Shown piece after piece: positions 45,089 to 54,580 of a stretch of DNA of 64,000 nt. The DNA comes from Rahnella bruchi (GTDB lineage: Bacteria > Pseudomonadota > Gammaproteobacteria > Enterobacterales > Enterobacteriaceae). The stretch's first letter is position 1; every line of letters starts with the position of its first letter. The notes beneath the pieces were generated by a model. That model was not told the DNA's origin, did no database searches, and was given only the letters and a program-made list of their open reading frames with translations. The stretch lies in NCBI RefSeq assembly GCF_003614975.1, contig NZ_QZWI01000013.1:1-64000 (forward strand), read 5' to 3'. Both the position numbers and the translations under genes were made by a program.

Positions 45089-48000
45089 TTATAATTCCGA
45101 CAAAATAATAGATTCCGGCGGCAGTCCTTTCTCATACTGTTTCCATGCTTTTTCGAGCATTTTCTCGAAATACCATGAAGGTCTTTCGACACGCTGCTCT
45201 ATTTCTTTCAGACGGTCAGGCATTGTTAACCGTACTGTATTGAGGTATTCGTATTGCTTATCGAAAGCGATGGCTTTTTCAATATATTCGTCTTCGCTAG
45301 TAGCGATGAAATCATTGAGCCCCAGATGTCCCATTAATGCGGCAGACTGACGAGCGACAATAGTCTCACCAGCACAGGCAAGTGTTGGCACTCCCATACC
45401 ATAAGCATGACAAACCGTTGTTCCTCCAGAATACGGGAAGGTATCCAGAAGAACATCGACTTCATTATGCATCATTAAATATTCTACAAAACCGACTTTA
45501 AGACGTGTAATAATTTGGTTTCTTTGAACACCTCGCTTCTCTAATTCCCCGCTGAAATGAGTCATCATTTCCTGATCACTCATCGAGGCAAGCAGCAATT
45601 TTGCCTTTGGTAAATGTATTAGAATTTTCGCCCAGCAATCTAATACAGCCCCCGTTAACTTCTGCGGCCGGTTAAAACTGCCAAACGTAATATATCCATT
45701 GTCGAGAGCGGGAAGCGGGCTGATTGCTCCCATCAAATCAGAAGGTTCAAATTTTTTAGCCACAGGCAAATAGGCTAATTTTTCAGTAAACTGACTATCC
45801 AGAACACCCGGCGGTGCAAAATTGGCGTCAATAACATAATAATCCATTTCTTTTATCCCGGTAGTGCCGGGATAACCTACCCATGACATCTGAACCGGTG
45901 CAGGTTTCAGCCCAAAGGCGGGTAACCGGTTATAAGCCGTATGCCCCGACAAATCGATAAGAATATCAATTTCATCTTCAACGATAAGGGTGGCCAGTTC
46001 AATATGGCTAAGCGACTGAATCTCATGCCAGCGGGTAGCTAATGCTTCATACAATCGGGTGTGATTATCATTATTGGGTGAAGCGTTATAACCAATAATA
46101 TCAAATCGGGATTTATCAATTGAACCCAAAATTGGATAAATAAAGTTACTGACCGGATGATTTCTGAAATCACCAGAAACAAAACCAACACGCAAACGCG
46201 TACGGCCCTTCACTGCAGCACCAGGGGATTTTTTAAGTGTTATATTGTTAGCCCATTGCGTCAGTTTCAGACCATACATTTCATGTTCAGAAAATATTTC
46301 TTCCTGTGAGAAAAGATGATCATGCAGAAATACAAACAGCATATTACTGTAGCCAGGAAAATAACTGTTCGTTGATTCCGAGAGTTGCACACCTTTTTTA
46401 AGAAACTCACGGGCTTCACGCATTTTGTTTCTTTCACTCAGTACATTACCAAGTTTTATCAGATATACGGCATTGTTTGTATCTAACTCTACCGCTTTGC
46501 GCGCGCAGATTTCGTATCTAAGGCTATTACGAACATCATTATAAATAATGCCCAACACATCCCATGCTTCAGCTTTTGCCGGATACTTTCGCACAAGATC
46601 TTGCGCCACTCTTTTGGGATAAAACAGATCACTTTTCTTTGAAAGACACTGTGCCAGTCCGCTGTAAAAATTAAAATCAGTTGAGTCGCGGGCAAGCCCG
46701 AGGGTATGGCATTTCAATGCGTCATCAAAATGACTCATCTGCTGATATATTGAGGCGGCATCGCGAAGCAGAGTGATGCTGTCAGGGTATTTTTCAATTA
46801 ACTCCTCTAACAGGGCGTGCGACTCTTTCACATTTCCGTACACAAAGAGAGATTTCATTTTCCCCAAGGCTCTCAGATCAAGAACATCGGATTTCTTCTG
46901 AAGATGCTTTTTATCGCTGACGTGATCTTTTTTGAATCCTCCATTCCGGATACTGTTTGAAAACAACATCAGACTTGAGATCCGGCGTCGTGCAATATCA
47001 ATGTCCTGTAATGCCATTGATTGCTGATAGAGTCGTATCCAGGCAATATCTGATCCCGTTAATAACCCCTTACTTACCAATTCAAGCGCGAGCAGATACT
47101 CATACTCATCAGTAATTTTCAAACCAGATGAAATGTATCTGAATTCATCATACGTGAGTAATGCAGATTCTCCCCACCCGTTCAGTAATTCAATATCATT
47201 ATCACCGGTCCAGCGCGATTCGGTCACCTTCTCGATTAACTTGAGATTCCCTGACGTAGCATGGTTATAAGGTGATTGATTCAAACTGATATAAAGTCCG
47301 GGGACATTTTTCAAAAATAAAGCTTTCAGCGTTGCGACGACCTGCTGAGCATGTACTTCCTGTCCTTCAACTTCTTCAGGCTGGTAAGTATTTTGGATAA
47401 TCTGTGCCGTACTGACGCTCAGTGGCCAGCAGTCGCCGATGACATCCAGAATGCGGCATAACAAATCGTTATCCGAAGACAAAGACTCACCCTGACGATT
47501 ATAGAAAATATTCGCTTCAATACGACGCTGGTAATTTCCAGCCCAGTGAAGCTTATCGATATTATCGATCAACGGAGCCTGGCGAATTTGATCAGCGTGA
47601 TTTTTTGAAATCAGCAAGCTAAAACGAATCTGCCGGTTGACGGCAAAATCAAGGTATTGCTGTGAGGCAATTTTATGGAAAACACCGGTGGCGGCTTTAT
47701 GTACCAGCTCTACATCTTTACCGTAATGGGCAGCCATTTCGGATTGCGCAGAAATGTCCCCTACATAGCATAAGTGGGATTGTTCAACACGCTGGTTAAA
47801 CTCAGAAAAATAACAGGCATCATTTTTATTATAAATATAACGTACTGCCAGTTCAGCATCAGAGAGGGTCAGCGCCTGTGTAATATGTCTTTTGAGGTCA
47901 CCGTCGGTATGTGCCATATCCATATAAGCCAGCATCGCTTTAGCTGCGGAAATTCTCTCTTCTTCGTTCTGTGCAGCATGGCCATGCAGGGCAATCGCTT

Positions 48001-48454
48001 CACGTAATGTATCCGTAACCTGCGCACCAGGTAAGGTATTCCACTTTACTGCGACGATCCCACAGGGCGTTAAATGCTGCTCACAATAGCTCAGCAGAGA
48101 CTCACGGGTACTCTCATCGAGTAAGCTGAATATTTCATGGATAATGATGTAGTCAAATTTCCCCGGATCGATAGAAAGTAAATCCGCTAATCCCAGCGAA
48201 TAAAGGAATACATTATCAATTGCACATTCAGAAATACGCTGCTTTCCCTGTTCAATATTATCAGGATCGAGATCGATACCCACAAAAGTACTCTGAGGGT
48301 ACATGGCAGCCTGGCGGATAAGGTGAATTCCTTTTCCACATCCTAACTCCAGCACTTGTGCGCGCCCCGGATGAGCACCATGAATACCGTAAAACACGGC
48401 AGTGGTATTAATGCCCGCCGGAGAAGTCTGGAAAGATGAATAAAAGGATTTCAC
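45089..48454 (-). CDS. Methyltransferase-TPR-O-GlcNAc transferase fusion protein
   Basis: 1121 residues from a GTG (48452-48454) preceded by AAGG; the frame stays open to 48523, so the start is uncertain. Residues about 34-130 form a class I SAM methyltransferase (VLELGCGKG, FVGIDLDPDN). A region resembling the regulatory domain of bacterial protein-lysine methyltransferases follows (about 200-480). TPR units occupy about 540-710. The last 390 residues are a family-41 glycosyltransferase (SPINDLY/OGT): RVGFVSGDFRNHPVSNF, DLSGHTAYNRLPAFGLKPAPVQ, SWVGYPGTTGI, SFNRPQKL (counterpart of the OGT catalytic Lys) and TFPYSGGTTVCHAYGMGVP for UDP-sugar binding. It likely adds a sugar to Ser/Thr of a protein and may also methylate. 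It lies after fliR on the same strand, which suggests a flagellar substrate. The DNA looks AT-richer than its neighbours. Confidence 0.88.
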   Translation of the reverse strand: MKSFYSSFQTSPAGINTTAVFYGIHGAHPGRAQVLELGCGKGIHLIRQAAMYPQSTFVGIDLDPDNIEQGKQRISECAIDNVFLYSLGLADLLSIDPGKFDYIIIHEIFSLLDESTRESLLSYCEQHLTPCGIVAVKWNTLPGAQVTDTLREAIALHGHAAQNEEERISAAKAMLAYMDMAHTDGDLKRHITQALTLSDAELAVRYIYNKNDACYFSEFNQRVEQSHLCYVGDISAQSEMAAHYGKDVELVHKAATGVFHKIASQQYLDFAVNRQIRFSLLISKNHADQIRQAPLIDNIDKLHWAGNYQRRIEANIFYNRQGESLSSDNDLLCRILDVIGDCWPLSVSTAQIIQNTYQPEEVEGQEVHAQQVVATLKALFLKNVPGLYISLNQSPYNHATSGNLKLIEKVTESRWTGDNDIELLNGWGESALLTYDEFRYISSGLKITDEYEYLLALELVSKGLLTGSDIAWIRLYQQSMALQDIDIARRRISSLMLFSNSIRNGGFKKDHVSDKKHLQKKSDVLDLRALGKMKSLFVYGNVKESHALLEELIEKYPDSITLLRDAASIYQQMSHFDDALKCHTLGLARDSTDFNFYSGLAQCLSKKSDLFYPKRVAQDLVRKYPAKAEAWDVLGIIYNDVRNSLRYEICARKAVELDTNNAVYLIKLGNVLSERNKMREAREFLKKGVQLSESTNSYFPGYSNMLFVFLHDHLFSQEEIFSEHEMYGLKLTQWANNITLKKSPGAAVKGRTRLRVGFVSGDFRNHPVSNFIYPILGSIDKSRFDIIGYNASPNNDNHTRLYEALATRWHEIQSLSHIELATLIVEDEIDILIDLSGHTAYNRLPAFGLKPAPVQMSWVGYPGTTGIKEMDYYVIDANFAPPGVLDSQFTEKLAYLPVAKKFEPSDLMGAISPLPALDNGYITFGSFNRPQKLTGAVLDCWAKILIHLPKAKLLLASMSDQEMMTHFSGELEKRGVQRNQIITRLKVGFVEYLMMHNEVDVLLDTFPYSGGTTVCHAYGMGVPTLACAGETIVARQSAALMGHLGLNDFIATSEDEYIEKAIAFDKQYEYLNTVRLTMPDRLKEIEQRVERPSWYFEKMLEKAWKQYEKGLPPESIILSEL

Positions 48455-48548
48455 AATATAGGCCTTGTTATCTATAAAATGTCTAGCGCACGCTCCGTGC
48501 AGACATGGCTTGTTGATATACAATAATGGTACGAAAATATTTTAACAT

Positions 48549-48556
48549 TTATCCGC
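48549..48556 (-). promoter_or_regulatory. Sigma-28-like -10 element upstream of the OGT fusion
   Basis: GCGGATAA on the minus strand, one base off the FliA -10 GCCGATAA, in the 164-base gap between fliR and the fusion gene. No TAAA -35 lies at the proper distance, so the support is weak. Confidence 0.25.
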
Positions 48557-48618
48557 CGTCATCTATTGCGTGAAAAGATGACAAAATCGAAATTAAATTA
48601 ATTCATGAAGGTGATAAA

Positions 48619-49398
48619 TCAGGCAAACATAATGATGATATTTTCCAGCTGGTCGAAAATATCAGCCATCATATTCTCAAAAAATGGTGCCAGCGTGTAC
48701 ATAATTAATGACATTGCGATCATGCCAATACTCAGCGTTAACGGGAATCCCACGACAAAAATGGAGAGCTGTGGTGTCAGCCGGTTGAGTAATCCGAGTG
48801 TCAGATTTAATATCAGCAACAGGGTAATAATGGGTAAACCCAGCATAAGTCCAGATTTAAAAATCAGCCCGGCAGCATGCGTGATAGCCAAAAAACCGTC
48901 GGCATTTAGCGGGTTAGTACTTACAGGCAATAATATAAAACTGTCGGCCAGTATATGCAGCATCCATAAGTGACCATTGAAGGTCAGAAATAATAATGTG
49001 ACCAATAAGTTTAATATCCTGGCGATCACCGGCATATTCCCGCCAGCCGCCGGATCAAAGAATGTCGCAAATGACAGTCCCATTTGCAGACCAATGATCT
49101 CACCCGCATTGCGCACAGCGACAAATATCAATTGTACAGTGAGCCCCATCGCTGCCCCAATAATAAATTGCTGAGCGCCTACCCAAAGAGCCGCTATGGA
49201 AAATATTTTAACATTACTTTCAGGAAGATTTTGACCGATCAGCATGGCAATAATCACCGCCATTCCGATCTTCGCTTTTTTACCAATGCTTTTTTCATTA
49301 AAAATTGGTGCGGTGGAGAATAAAGCCAGTACCCTCAAAGCAGGCCAGAAGAACTGATTAATTATTTCATAGAGACTGGAAATTGACAGATTCAGCAT
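48619..49398 (-). CDS. fliR: Flagellar export gate protein FliR
   Basis: 259 residues (E. coli 261). Six or so membrane segments; one subunit joins FliP5-FliQ4 to form the type III export gate. Conserved FFWPALRVLALFSTAPIF and the GEIIGLQMGLSFATFFDP block. Last recognised gene of fliLMNOPQR, two bases after fliQ. Confidence 0.97.
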   Translation of the reverse strand: MLNLSISSLYEIINQFFWPALRVLALFSTAPIFNEKSIGKKAKIGMAVIIAMLIGQNLPESNVKIFSIAALWVGAQQFIIGAAMGLTVQLIFVAVRNAGEIIGLQMGLSFATFFDPAAGGNMPVIARILNLLVTLLFLTFNGHLWMLHILADSFILLPVSTNPLNADGFLAITHAAGLIFKSGLMLGLPIITLLLILNLTLGLLNRLTPQLSIFVVGFPLTLSIGMIAMSLIMYTLAPFFENMMADIFDQLENIIIMFA

Positions 49399-49400
49399 GT

Positions 49401-49670
49401 CTATCCAATGACGTAGGGAATATTGGTAAAGAGTGTCCGTGTATAATCCAGAAAGAGATTCATCATCCAGGGACCGAGAAGAATACCCACGCCAACAATA
49501 GTCAGAATTTTTGGAATGAACGATAACGTCATTTCATTTATTTGAGTGGATGCTTGCAAAATACTGACGATGAGACCGGTAAACAAAGCAGCAAACAACA
49601 AAGGTGCGGCTATCATCAATCCGACTTTAATCGCCTGAAATCCCAGGGCCATTACACTTTCCGGTGTCAT
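49401..49670 (-). CDS. fliQ: Flagellar export gate protein FliQ
   Basis: 89 residues, same as E. coli, with two membrane segments (about 15-40 and 55-78). Export gate component. Confidence 0.97.
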   Translation of the reverse strand: MTPESVMALGFQAIKVGLMIAAPLLFAALFTGLIVSILQASTQINEMTLSFIPKILTIVGVGILLGPWMMNLFLDYTRTLFTNIPYVIG

Positions 49671-49680
49671 ATTCAGTCCT

Positions 49681-50454
49681 TTAACTAAAGAAACTCTGTG
49701 CCAGTGAACCCATCAGCAGCTGCCAGCCATCAACCAGAACAAATAACATGAGCTTGAAAGGCAGCGAAATCGTGGCAGGCGGTACCATCATCATACCGAG
49801 CGCCATCAAAACGCTCGCCACAACCAGGTCAATAATCAAAAATGGAATAAAGACCGTAAAGCCTATCTGGAAGCCGGTTTTCAACTCGCTGGTCACGAAG
49901 GCGGGCAACAGGATACGCATTGGGACATCTGCCGGCGTTTGAAAATTATCTTCCTTCGCCATTCTCGTATACAAAGCAAGATCACTTTCGCGTGTCTGTT
50001 CCAGCATAAATGTGCGCAGCGGTTGCACTCCCCTTTCCAGTGCTGTTTCCATGCTGATTTTGTCTTCTGACAAAGGTTGCCATGCGTCCTGATAGATCTG
50101 ATTAAAAACCGGAGACATTACGTAGAACGTCAGAAATAACGCCAGACCGAGTAAAACCTGATTCGGGGGTGTGGAAGGTGTACCCAGCGCATTTCGCAAC
50201 AGCCCCAATACGATGATGATCCGCGTAAAACCGGTCATCATCAGAAGCACGGCAGGCAAAAACGTCAGTGACGTCAACAGCACCAGCGTTTGCACCGGCA
50301 ATGACCAGTTCTCGCCATCCGTGGAACGGGTGATCATCATGTCGCTGTTCGCCGCAAAGGCGATCTGCGTTGGCAGCATCAGGCAGATAAACAACAAAAT
50401 GAAACCACCTGAGTACATCCAGACAGAAGCGCGTTGTCGTGGACAGGGATTCAT
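49681..50454 (-). CDS. fliP: Flagellar export gate protein FliP
   Basis: 257 residues (E. coli 245). Cleavable signal peptide (hydrophobic stretch about 15-34), then the conserved [35 protein letters not shown] and [21 protein letters not shown] blocks. Forms the pentameric core of the gate. Its ATG overlaps the fliO stop (ATGA). Confidence 0.97.
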   Translation of the reverse strand: MNPCPRQRASVWMYSGGFILLFICLMLPTQIAFAANSDMMITRSTDGENWSLPVQTLVLLTSLTFLPAVLLMMTGFTRIIIVLGLLRNALGTPSTPPNQVLLGLALFLTFYVMSPVFNQIYQDAWQPLSEDKISMETALERGVQPLRTFMLEQTRESDLALYTRMAKEDNFQTPADVPMRILLPAFVTSELKTGFQIGFTVFIPFLIIDLVVASVLMALGMMMVPPATISLPFKLMLFVLVDGWQLLMGSLAQSFFS

Positions 50455-50855
50455 TTTGGGAACTCCACGGTACGTTTTTTCAACAAATTCATCAGGGTAG
50501 ATTGGAAAGAGGCCGGCGTACCTGCCGCGGGAGTATTCCCGTTAATCTCAGGTGCATCAAACGTCGCCAGACAGTTGATCTGGGTGGACGTTACACCGAG
50601 CAGTAATCTTTTGCCGTTCATATCAACCACGATCACTCTCTCACGCTGGCCGAGTGAATGGCTCGCCACGACAGACATCATCTGATTACCTGCCGGTAAA
50701 CGCCGGGCGAAACCGGCACGGCGAGCAACCCAGGCACAGGCCGCGATAATCAGTAAAATCAGCGCCAGCGCGCCGCCGACATTCATCAACACTGAGCCCG
50801 GCATTGCAGATTGTGCGTTAACCGGGATGTGAGTCTGGGTCTGGTTATTCATCAT
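50451..50855 (-). CDS. fliO: Flagellar biosynthesis protein FliO
   Basis: 134 residues (E. coli 121). One membrane segment (about 25-43) and a small cytoplasmic domain with [26 protein letters not shown]. Acts as a scaffold for FliP assembly. Overlaps fliN and fliP by four bases each. Confidence 0.94.
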   Translation of the reverse strand: MMNNQTQTHIPVNAQSAMPGSVLMNVGGALALILLIIAACAWVARRAGFARRLPAGNQMMSVVASHSLGQRERVIVVDMNGKRLLLGVTSTQINCLATFDAPEINGNTPAAGTPASFQSTLMNLLKKRTVEFPK

Positions 50856-51241
50856 CGACTCAGGCGATACATCCGCTCGGAAGGTGTAATAATATCGGTG
50901 ATACGGACACCAAATTTATCGGATACCACCACCACTTCTCCCTGGGCAATCAGGTAGCCATTAATCAAAATATCCAGCGGTTCGCCTGCCAGGCCTTCCA
51001 GTGAAACTACGGATCCCTGACTCAGACGCAATAATTCTTTAATCGTCATTTTGGTGCGACCTAATTCCACCGTCATCTTGACCGGTATATCGAGGATTAG
51101 ATTCAAATCCTCGGAAAAATTCGTCACCAGATTTTCTTTACCGAAGGTATTATCCGCGGCTTGTTGTTCACTCATCGCTTCACCCCAAAGATTATCGATG
51201 GATTGCTTATCAGCACCAGACGAAGGTGTGGTGTCACTCAT
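50852..51241 (-). CDS. fliN: Flagellar motor switch protein FliN
   Basis: 129 residues (E. coli 137). SpoA/SurfB domain (about 45-127): LILDIPVKMTVELGRTKMTIKELL, GSVVSLEGLAGEPLDILING and VSDKFGVRITDI. Makes up most of the C ring with FliM. Confidence 0.97.
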   Translation of the reverse strand: MSDTTPSSGADKQSIDNLWGEAMSEQQAADNTFGKENLVTNFSEDLNLILDIPVKMTVELGRTKMTIKELLRLSQGSVVSLEGLAGEPLDILINGYLIAQGEVVVVSDKFGVRITDIITPSERMYRLSR

Positions 51242-51248
51242 TGGGGAA

Positions 51249-52247
51249 TTACTCCTTTTTTAAAGATAAGAGAGCAGGATTCATCATCTGCTCGACTTTC
51301 AAAGCATACTGGTTATTGACACAACCATATTTACCCGAAAATACCGGAACACCATCGACACGAGCTTCAATACTCTCTTTCTTATCAATGGGAATAATAT
51401 CCCCTTTCTGCATTTTCATAACCTGAGAAAGGCGGGTTGAGATATCAGAGAAATTCGCTACCAGCTCAAGTTCAGTATCCCTCACCTGAGAAGCCAGCGT
51501 ATTACGCCATTGCTGATCTTCCTGCTTGGAGTTCTCCATCGGCGGGTTCGTCAGTAATTCGCGTAAAGGTTCGATAATGCTAAACGGAATGCAAATATCG
51601 AATTCACCGCGGTGCGGGCCAATTTCGACATAAAAAGGCGTGGTCACTACGATATCATTAGGTGAAGAAGTAATATTAGTGAACTTAACCTGTATTTCAG
51701 CACGAACATATTCCGTATGCAGTTTGAAAATAGAACTCCAGGCAAAATCATAAGCCTCAAGTGCCATCGTCAGCATGCGGTTAATGACCCGTTGTTCTGT
51801 TGGTGTGAATTCGCGCCCGTCGGCTTTGGTCGGAAAACGCCCGTCACCGCCAAACAAATTATCCACGGCCATAAAGACCAGATTAGGTGAGAAAACAAAC
51901 AATGCCGTGCCGCGAAGCGGATTCATGTGAACCAGATTCAGGTTAGTCGGCACCGGGAGATTTCTGGCAAACTCATGATAAGGTTGTATTTTAATATTTC
52001 CGGCAGTGATATCCGGGCTGCGGCGAAGAAGATTAAACAACCCCATGCGGAATTGGCGCGCAAAACGTTCATTGATAATTTCCAACGAATGTAAGCGCTC
52101 ACGAACCACACGACGCTGAGTATTAGGATCGTAAGGTTTCACGCCCCCATCTTGTACCGTATTGCTGGCAACACTTTCATTTTCCATGTTGCTGCCGCCG
52201 TTTAACAGGCGGTCAATTTCAGCCTGCGATAATATACTGTCAGACAT
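51249..52247 (-). CDS. fliM: Flagellar motor switch protein FliM
   Basis: 332 residues (E. coli 334). N-terminal CheY-P-binding peptide LSQAEIDRLLNG, then the GGXG middle domain and a C-terminal SpoA domain. Receives CheY-P and switches rotation. Five bases after fliL, seven before fliN. Confidence 0.98.
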   Translation of the reverse strand: MSDSILSQAEIDRLLNGGSNMENESVASNTVQDGGVKPYDPNTQRRVVRERLHSLEIINERFARQFRMGLFNLLRRSPDITAGNIKIQPYHEFARNLPVPTNLNLVHMNPLRGTALFVFSPNLVFMAVDNLFGGDGRFPTKADGREFTPTEQRVINRMLTMALEAYDFAWSSIFKLHTEYVRAEIQVKFTNITSSPNDIVVTTPFYVEIGPHRGEFDICIPFSIIEPLRELLTNPPMENSKQEDQQWRNTLASQVRDTELELVANFSDISTRLSQVMKMQKGDIIPIDKKESIEARVDGVPVFSGKYGCVNNQYALKVEQMMNPALLSLKKE

Positions 52248-52252
52248 AGAAA

Positions 52253-52753
52253 TTACCGTATGATAAATGCGTTGAATAATACATCAGTCACTACCGCACT
52301 GTGGTCAGGCGCGAGTGGTTTGCTGACAGTACTTTTAATTTTTTCAATTAACTGATGCTTACCTTCATCGGTCGATAAGTTTTCAGCCGTCTGATGTGCT
52401 AATAAAATAAATAAACGACTTCTGACTTCAGGTAAAAACTGCTCAACGATTTTCTTAGAATTATCATCCCGGACACGTAATGTTAATCCGACATATAAAA
52501 CACGGTCTGCGCTTGATGGTGTAGGTTGCATACTGACGGTAAAAGTGTCCATCGGAACATAGACCGGCACCGCGGGTTCTGATTTTACTAACAAGGAAGT
52601 ATTCTCAGCCGCAACGCCCGCCTTAAGATTCTTCATTTCATAAAAAGTATAACCCGCTAAAGCACAGGCTCCGGCGGCAATTAACATCATACATAAAATA
52701 GCCAGTGAGATTTTTTTCCCGCCCCCGCTGTTTTTTTGATTTTTCTTGGTCAT
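52253..52753 (-). CDS. fliL: Flagellar basal-body protein FliL
   Basis: 166 residues (E. coli 154). One N-terminal membrane segment (about 14-36) and a periplasmic stomatin-like domain with YVPMDTFTVSMQP. Forms rings around stators. First gene of fliLMNOPQR; the 148 bases before it (52754-52901) presumably hold its class 2 promoter, but I could not identify one. Confidence 0.95.
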   Translation of the reverse strand: MTKKNQKNSGGGKKISLAILCMMLIAAGACALAGYTFYEMKNLKAGVAAENTSLLVKSEPAVPVYVPMDTFTVSMQPTPSSADRVLYVGLTLRVRDDNSKKIVEQFLPEVRSRLFILLAHQTAENLSTDEGKHQLIEKIKSTVSKPLAPDHSAVVTDVLFNAFIIR

Positions 52754-52901
52754 TACCTGCTAAACCCTGTTATAAAACTATCCGCTGACCGGACAATTAA
52801 AGACGCTCCAATTAGTAGAGCATTCTATTACAGTCGGACGCCATCACAATTCATGAAAGAAATGAAATTACTGTTGGTAATTCGTTCGATGATAAATATT
52901 G

Positions 52902-54107
52902 TCAGGCAAATGTATTTATACCGTTAGAATAATGAAGCGTATTGGTTCTGACGGGTGCCTGCTCTTCAGAGGCAGAGCTATGCTCGCCGGGGTCTTCTCC
53001 GCCAGAGGAGTGACTGGAGGGCCTGTCCGATTGAGAAGAACCAGCCCAGGATGATGACGTATCGGCCCCCACGCTGCTTTCACCGAGATTAACGCCTGAT
53101 TCTGCCAGCGAGGTGCGTAACTGAGGCATTGCGGCCTCAAGCGCTGCACGTACCTGGTGGTTTTCCGCCACAAAGTGCAGCTGAGCCTGATTGTTGTTCA
53201 GCCGCAAATTAATTTGCAGCGAGCCCAGTTCTTCAGGATGTAAACGCAGTTCAGCATTGTGAATACCGTTGCGGGAGAAATAGGAAAGCTGCTGACTCAA
53301 TGCCTGCTGCCAGGCCGGTGTTCCCAATGCCTGATTAAGTGCCGGCTGTGAGGTCGAGTTCACCGGTGTCTGAGAAACCACCTGCTCGATGGCCGCCGCA
53401 ATGTGCGGACGAATTCCCACATCAGCCACTGGTGTAACTCGTTGTTCAGCGATCAATGGATGAGCCGTGGTCGCATCCGGTTTTACTGCCCCGGCCTCTT
53501 CAGGCATCCTCTCACCCGGCTTCAACTGTGATAAAAAAGCCGTGTGCTGTTCTGTTGCCACTTTATCAGTCCCGGGTTTACCTTCTCCCGTCGCAGTAAG
53601 GGCCTGTGCCGCGGCTTTCGGTTTCATCGATTCAGGCAGCATGAAACTGCTGCGCTGACCTTCGGCATCCTGTGGCACGATGGCTTCCGTTAGCGGTCTG
53701 GCACTCAGTTCAGCTCCATTTCCGGTGGCAGCTTCTACGGTTTGGGGGGTGGCAGATAACGCAGGTGTAGGTGGAGTCTGCGAATTTTGCGTGACCAGTT
53801 GCTGTAGGGTCTGCTGTTTTGGATCAACAAATGAAGGCACTTCGGCAGATATCTGCACATCCGGCATTTCCACAAAGCTCTCCACAGGAGGAGCCTCAGC
53901 CAGCCCCTCCTGCGGATCTCTTTCGGTGGTTTCTTCCTCCGGTTTAGCGGGTATTGGGCGAGTGCCTTTTCCTCCCTCTTCCGGGGTTTTAGGCACGGAG
54001 GGGAATGCATTCTCAAGCGATGTGGCGAAATCTGCGCTTCCCTGAACCGGCGCAGGGGTTTTATTTGCCGTCAACCCACTGACGACCGGGTTTATTTTGA
54101 CGATCAT
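52902..54107 (-). CDS. fliK: Flagellar hook-length control protein FliK
   Basis: 401 residues (E. coli 375). The N-terminal half is low-complexity, rich in Pro, Ala, Glu and Gln, and acts as the secreted ruler. The conserved C-terminal switch domain contains LRLHPEELGSLQINLRLNNNQAQLHFVAEN. Its ATG overlaps the fliJ stop (ATGA). Confidence 0.95.
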   Translation of the reverse strand: MIVKINPVVSGLTANKTPAPVQGSADFATSLENAFPSVPKTPEEGGKGTRPIPAKPEEETTERDPQEGLAEAPPVESFVEMPDVQISAEVPSFVDPKQQTLQQLVTQNSQTPPTPALSATPQTVEAATGNGAELSARPLTEAIVPQDAEGQRSSFMLPESMKPKAAAQALTATGEGKPGTDKVATEQHTAFLSQLKPGERMPEEAGAVKPDATTAHPLIAEQRVTPVADVGIRPHIAAAIEQVVSQTPVNSTSQPALNQALGTPAWQQALSQQLSYFSRNGIHNAELRLHPEELGSLQINLRLNNNQAQLHFVAENHQVRAALEAAMPQLRTSLAESGVNLGESSVGADTSSSWAGSSQSDRPSSHSSGGEDPGEHSSASEEQAPVRTNTLHYSNGINTFA

Positions 54108-54553
54108 AAGATTTGTTTTCCCGTACACGCGCGCTGCGCAAATTCGTCCATTAATTTTTGTTCCCGACGATTCTCTTTAAGCGTCCTGACATCGTCGGCG
54201 CGGGTTTTTAACGTTTCAAAGGCGTTCAGCCGTTGTTTGTCGCGACGCCACGCCTGCAGAGTCTGTTCAACGGAGTTCTGACATTTCGCCACATGACCTG
54301 CATGCTGTTTAACCACATTTCCCAGTGAATCAATGAACGACTGGCGGTTAAGCAAGTCAGCTACCGGGATCCCTTTCCCCGATACCGTTGCGCGCAGCTG
54401 TTGCTGGTATTCCAGTTCAAAATTTTCAAGCTGATCCAGCTGCGTTGCGGCTTGCGTATACGCCTGCTGCACTTTCCCTAATTCAGCGGTGGTATCCGTC
54501 AGCGTCTGCTCAGCAAGATCGCGAAGAAAATCCATCGGGCTGGTGATCGCCAT
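54104..54553 (-). CDS. fliJ: Flagellar export chaperone/stalk FliJ
   Basis: 149 residues (E. coli 147), an all-helical coiled coil like the gamma subunit of F1 ATPase. Inserts in the FliI hexamer and engages FlhA. Confidence 0.95.
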   Translation of the reverse strand: MAITSPMDFLRDLAEQTLTDTTAELGKVQQAYTQAATQLDQLENFELEYQQQLRATVSGKGIPVADLLNRQSFIDSLGNVVKQHAGHVAKCQNSVEQTLQAWRRDKQRLNAFETLKTRADDVRTLKENRREQKLMDEFAQRACTGKQIL

Positions 54554-54580
54554 GATTAATTACTCATCTCAGGTTTTGGG

